Positions 61,010-62,281 of a stretch of DNA of 62,281 nucleotides are shown here, one piece after another. The DNA comes from Devosia sp. (GTDB lineage Bacteria; Pseudomonadota; Alphaproteobacteria; Rhizobiales; Devosiaceae). The stretch's first letter is position 1. The number at the start of each line of letters is the position of its first letter. The notes under the pieces are model-generated. The model made no database searches and had not been told where the DNA came from. It saw nothing but the letters and a program-made list of their open reading frames with translations. The stretch spans positions 1-62,281 of the forward strand of contig NZ_JAFKHE010000032.1 of the NCBI RefSeq assembly GCF_017307495.1, given 5' to 3'. The position numbers were made by a program, and so were the translations under genes.

Positions 61010-62020
61010 ATGCCCTCGCCCTTCGCCGACCTCATCGACCTGCTGCATGTCTTGCCCCCCGGCGACGAGGGCGCCGTGGCGGCCATCCGGGCCCGCGACC
61101 GGCAGCTCACCAAGCCGCCCGGCTCGCTCGGCGAGCTCGAGGCGCTGGTCGAATTCCTCGGCCGCTGGCAAGGCAAGCCGAGCCCGACCCTCGACAACCC
61201 GATGGTCGCGATCTTTGCCGGCAACCACGGCGTCACCGACCAGGGCGTCTCCGCCTTCCCGCGCGAAGTGACCGCCCAGATGGTCGCCAACTTCACCGCC
61301 GGCGGCGCCGCCGTCAGCCAGATCTGCGCGCTGCACGAGCTGAACCTGCGCGTCTTCGAGCTGGCGCTCGAGCTGCCCACTGGCGACATCACCCAGACCG
61401 CCGCCATGGACGACCGCATGTGTGCCGCCACCATCGCCTACGGCATGGAGGCCGTCGCCGGTAAGCCCGACCTGCTCGCCATCGGCGAGATGGGCATCGG
61501 CAACACCACCGTCGCCGCCGCCATCTACGCCGCGCTCTACGGCGGCGCCGGCGCCGACTGGGTCGGCCGCGGCACCGGCGTCGACGATGCCGGCTTGCGC
61601 CGCAAGGCCGATGCGGTCGACCGCGCCATCGCGCTGCACAAGGATGCGCTCGACGATCCGCTGGCGATCCTCGCGCGCCTCGGAGGCCGCGAGATCGCGG
61701 CCATGCTCGGCGCCATCATCGCCGCGCGCCAGCAGAAGATTCCGGTGATCGTCGACGGCTTCGTCGCCACCTCGGCCGCGGCCATCGCCCACGCCGCCAA
61801 TCCGGCGTCGATCGATCACTGCCTGTTCGGCCACGTCTCGGCCGAACACGCCCATGCCCGCGTGCTGGACGCGATGGGCAAGCGCCCGCTGCTCGATCTC
61901 GGCATGCGGCTGGGCGAGGGGAGCGGCGCCGCGTTGGCGGCCGTGGTGGTCAAGACCGCGCTCCATCTGCACAAGAACATGGCAACCTTCTCGAGCGCCG
62001 GGGTCAGCGACAAGGGCTAG
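61010..62020 (+). CDS. cobT: Nicotinate-nucleotide:DMB phosphoribosyltransferase
   Basis: A 336-residue protein from ATG 61010 (GGAG upstream). Motifs are TKPPGSLGELEALVEFLGRW, FAGNHGVTDQGVSAFP, LAIGEMGIGNTTVAAAIYAA and the catalytic glutamate in LDLGMRLGEGSGAALA. It makes alpha-ribazole phosphate, the lower ligand, which CobS uses after dephosphorylation. Confidence 0.94.
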   Translation: MPSPFADLIDLLHVLPPGDEGAVAAIRARDRQLTKPPGSLGELEALVEFLGRWQGKPSPTLDNPMVAIFAGNHGVTDQGVSAFPREVTAQMVANFTAGGAAVSQICALHELNLRVFELALELPTGDITQTAAMDDRMCAATIAYGMEAVAGKPDLLAIGEMGIGNTTVAAAIYAALYGGAGADWVGRGTGVDDAGLRRKADAVDRAIALHKDALDDPLAILARLGGREIAAMLGAIIAARQQKIPVIVDGFVATSAAAIAHAANPASIDHCLFGHVSAEHAHARVLDAMGKRPLLDLGMRLGEGSGAALAAVVVKTALHLHKNMATFSSAGVSDKG

Positions 62021-62281
62021 GCGTGACAAGACGCCCACCGCCCTCGGGCTTCGGGTTTTGGTTCAGTCTTGCCGCTTCCGAGGATGCGGCATGGGCGGGA
62101 CTTCGTCCCTATTGTGCCGGTCTACCGGCTCGGTAGTCGGTGGGACTGTCGCCCCGCCCATTGCGAAGGGACTTATGGCGCACGGCACCGCGAAGCGATG
62201 CAGGAACCGCAGTCACCCCAGATGCAACGGCTTGCACCTGGCCCCCAACCCTCCCCGCGATGCCCCGTCGGCACCTCGCAT
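62021..62281. other. Non-coding region after cobT with strong hairpins
   Basis: No protein gene can be supported in this 261-base end stretch. It holds a nested structure at 62091-62161: outer arms ATGGGCGGG and CCCGCCCAT, with inner hairpins GGGAC-TTC-GTCCC (62097-62109, partly competing with the outer arm) and GCCGG-TCTA-CCGGC (62116-62129). I checked for a cobalamin riboswitch core and found none. It may be a repeat or an RNA. Confidence 0.45.

Noticed and set aside
62021..62281. Cobalamin riboswitch near the cob genes
   Set aside because: The conserved B12-box core and surrounding helices are not found on either strand, and the region lies after, not before, cobT.

Overview
The window is a GC-rich, gene-dense stretch of bacterial chromosome from an alphaproteobacterium, most likely of the order Hyphomicrobiales (Rhizobiales) and plausibly Devosia-like. 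The evidence is a gene transfer agent (GTA) tail module, a FeuP/FeuQ-type two-component pair, a ccmI-ccmE-ccmF-ccmH block followed by degP, a response regulator/kinase pair and glnE, and a BigR-type sulfide operon. The genus is an inference from gene content and style; no rRNA or tRNA gene is present to settle it. Several families of short GC-rich palindromic repeats sit between genes.

Layout. 1-7936: tail end of a GTA/prophage-derived cluster (major tail protein fragment, gp10-like protein, tail assembly chaperone, short tape measure, gp12, gp13, gp14 NlpC/P60 hydrolase, gp15 host-specificity protein with a one-base frameshift, and a small holin-like membrane protein), interrupted at three gene junctions by palindromic repeats. 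8062-9407: an accessory patch with a lower-GC membrane-anchored orphan and a RelE/XRE toxin-antitoxin pair. 9503-12864: a secreted PepSY-like protein, the FeuP/FeuQ-like pair and a surface-antigen lipoprotein. 12968-17333: a conserved unknown and a SoxA-like/SoxB-like flavoprotein pair. 17464-21680: cytochrome c maturation genes, then a BrnTA module. 22330-32015: degP, a second two-component system, two small unknowns, glnE, a Phd/PIN module and a PAS kinase. 32265-39182: pepN and, divergently, two related ABC exporters behind a perfect SoxR-type palindrome.

39400-43199: TetR/DUF4260 pair, then the BigR-type repressor divergent from DUF2892, persulfide dioxygenase-like, DUF442 and TauE-like genes, read as a sulfide/persulfide detoxification operon. 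43359-45668: two tandem EamA transporters and a CcdAB module. 45711-50380: Nramp transporter with a palindromic operator, a degenerate M24 protein, a cold-shock protein and an NDH-2 dehydrogenase. 50551-54639: a MarR-EmrA-EmrB-TetR-HxlR efflux operon. 54824-62020: D-lactate dehydrogenase, DusA, an aspartic protease, LysR with a divergent glutathione transferase, and divergent cobS/cobT.

The regulatory signals I rate highest are a leader hairpin that would sequester the degP ribosome binding site, the SoxR-like box before the ABC exporters, a long stem in the feuP leader, and an 11-bp-period direct repeat before the PepSY-like gene. No CRISPR array, insertion sequence, tRNA or rRNA was found. 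Much of the window is conserved core genome; the accessory part is mainly the GTA, four toxin-antitoxin modules and the repeats. All family assignments are by eye, without database search.
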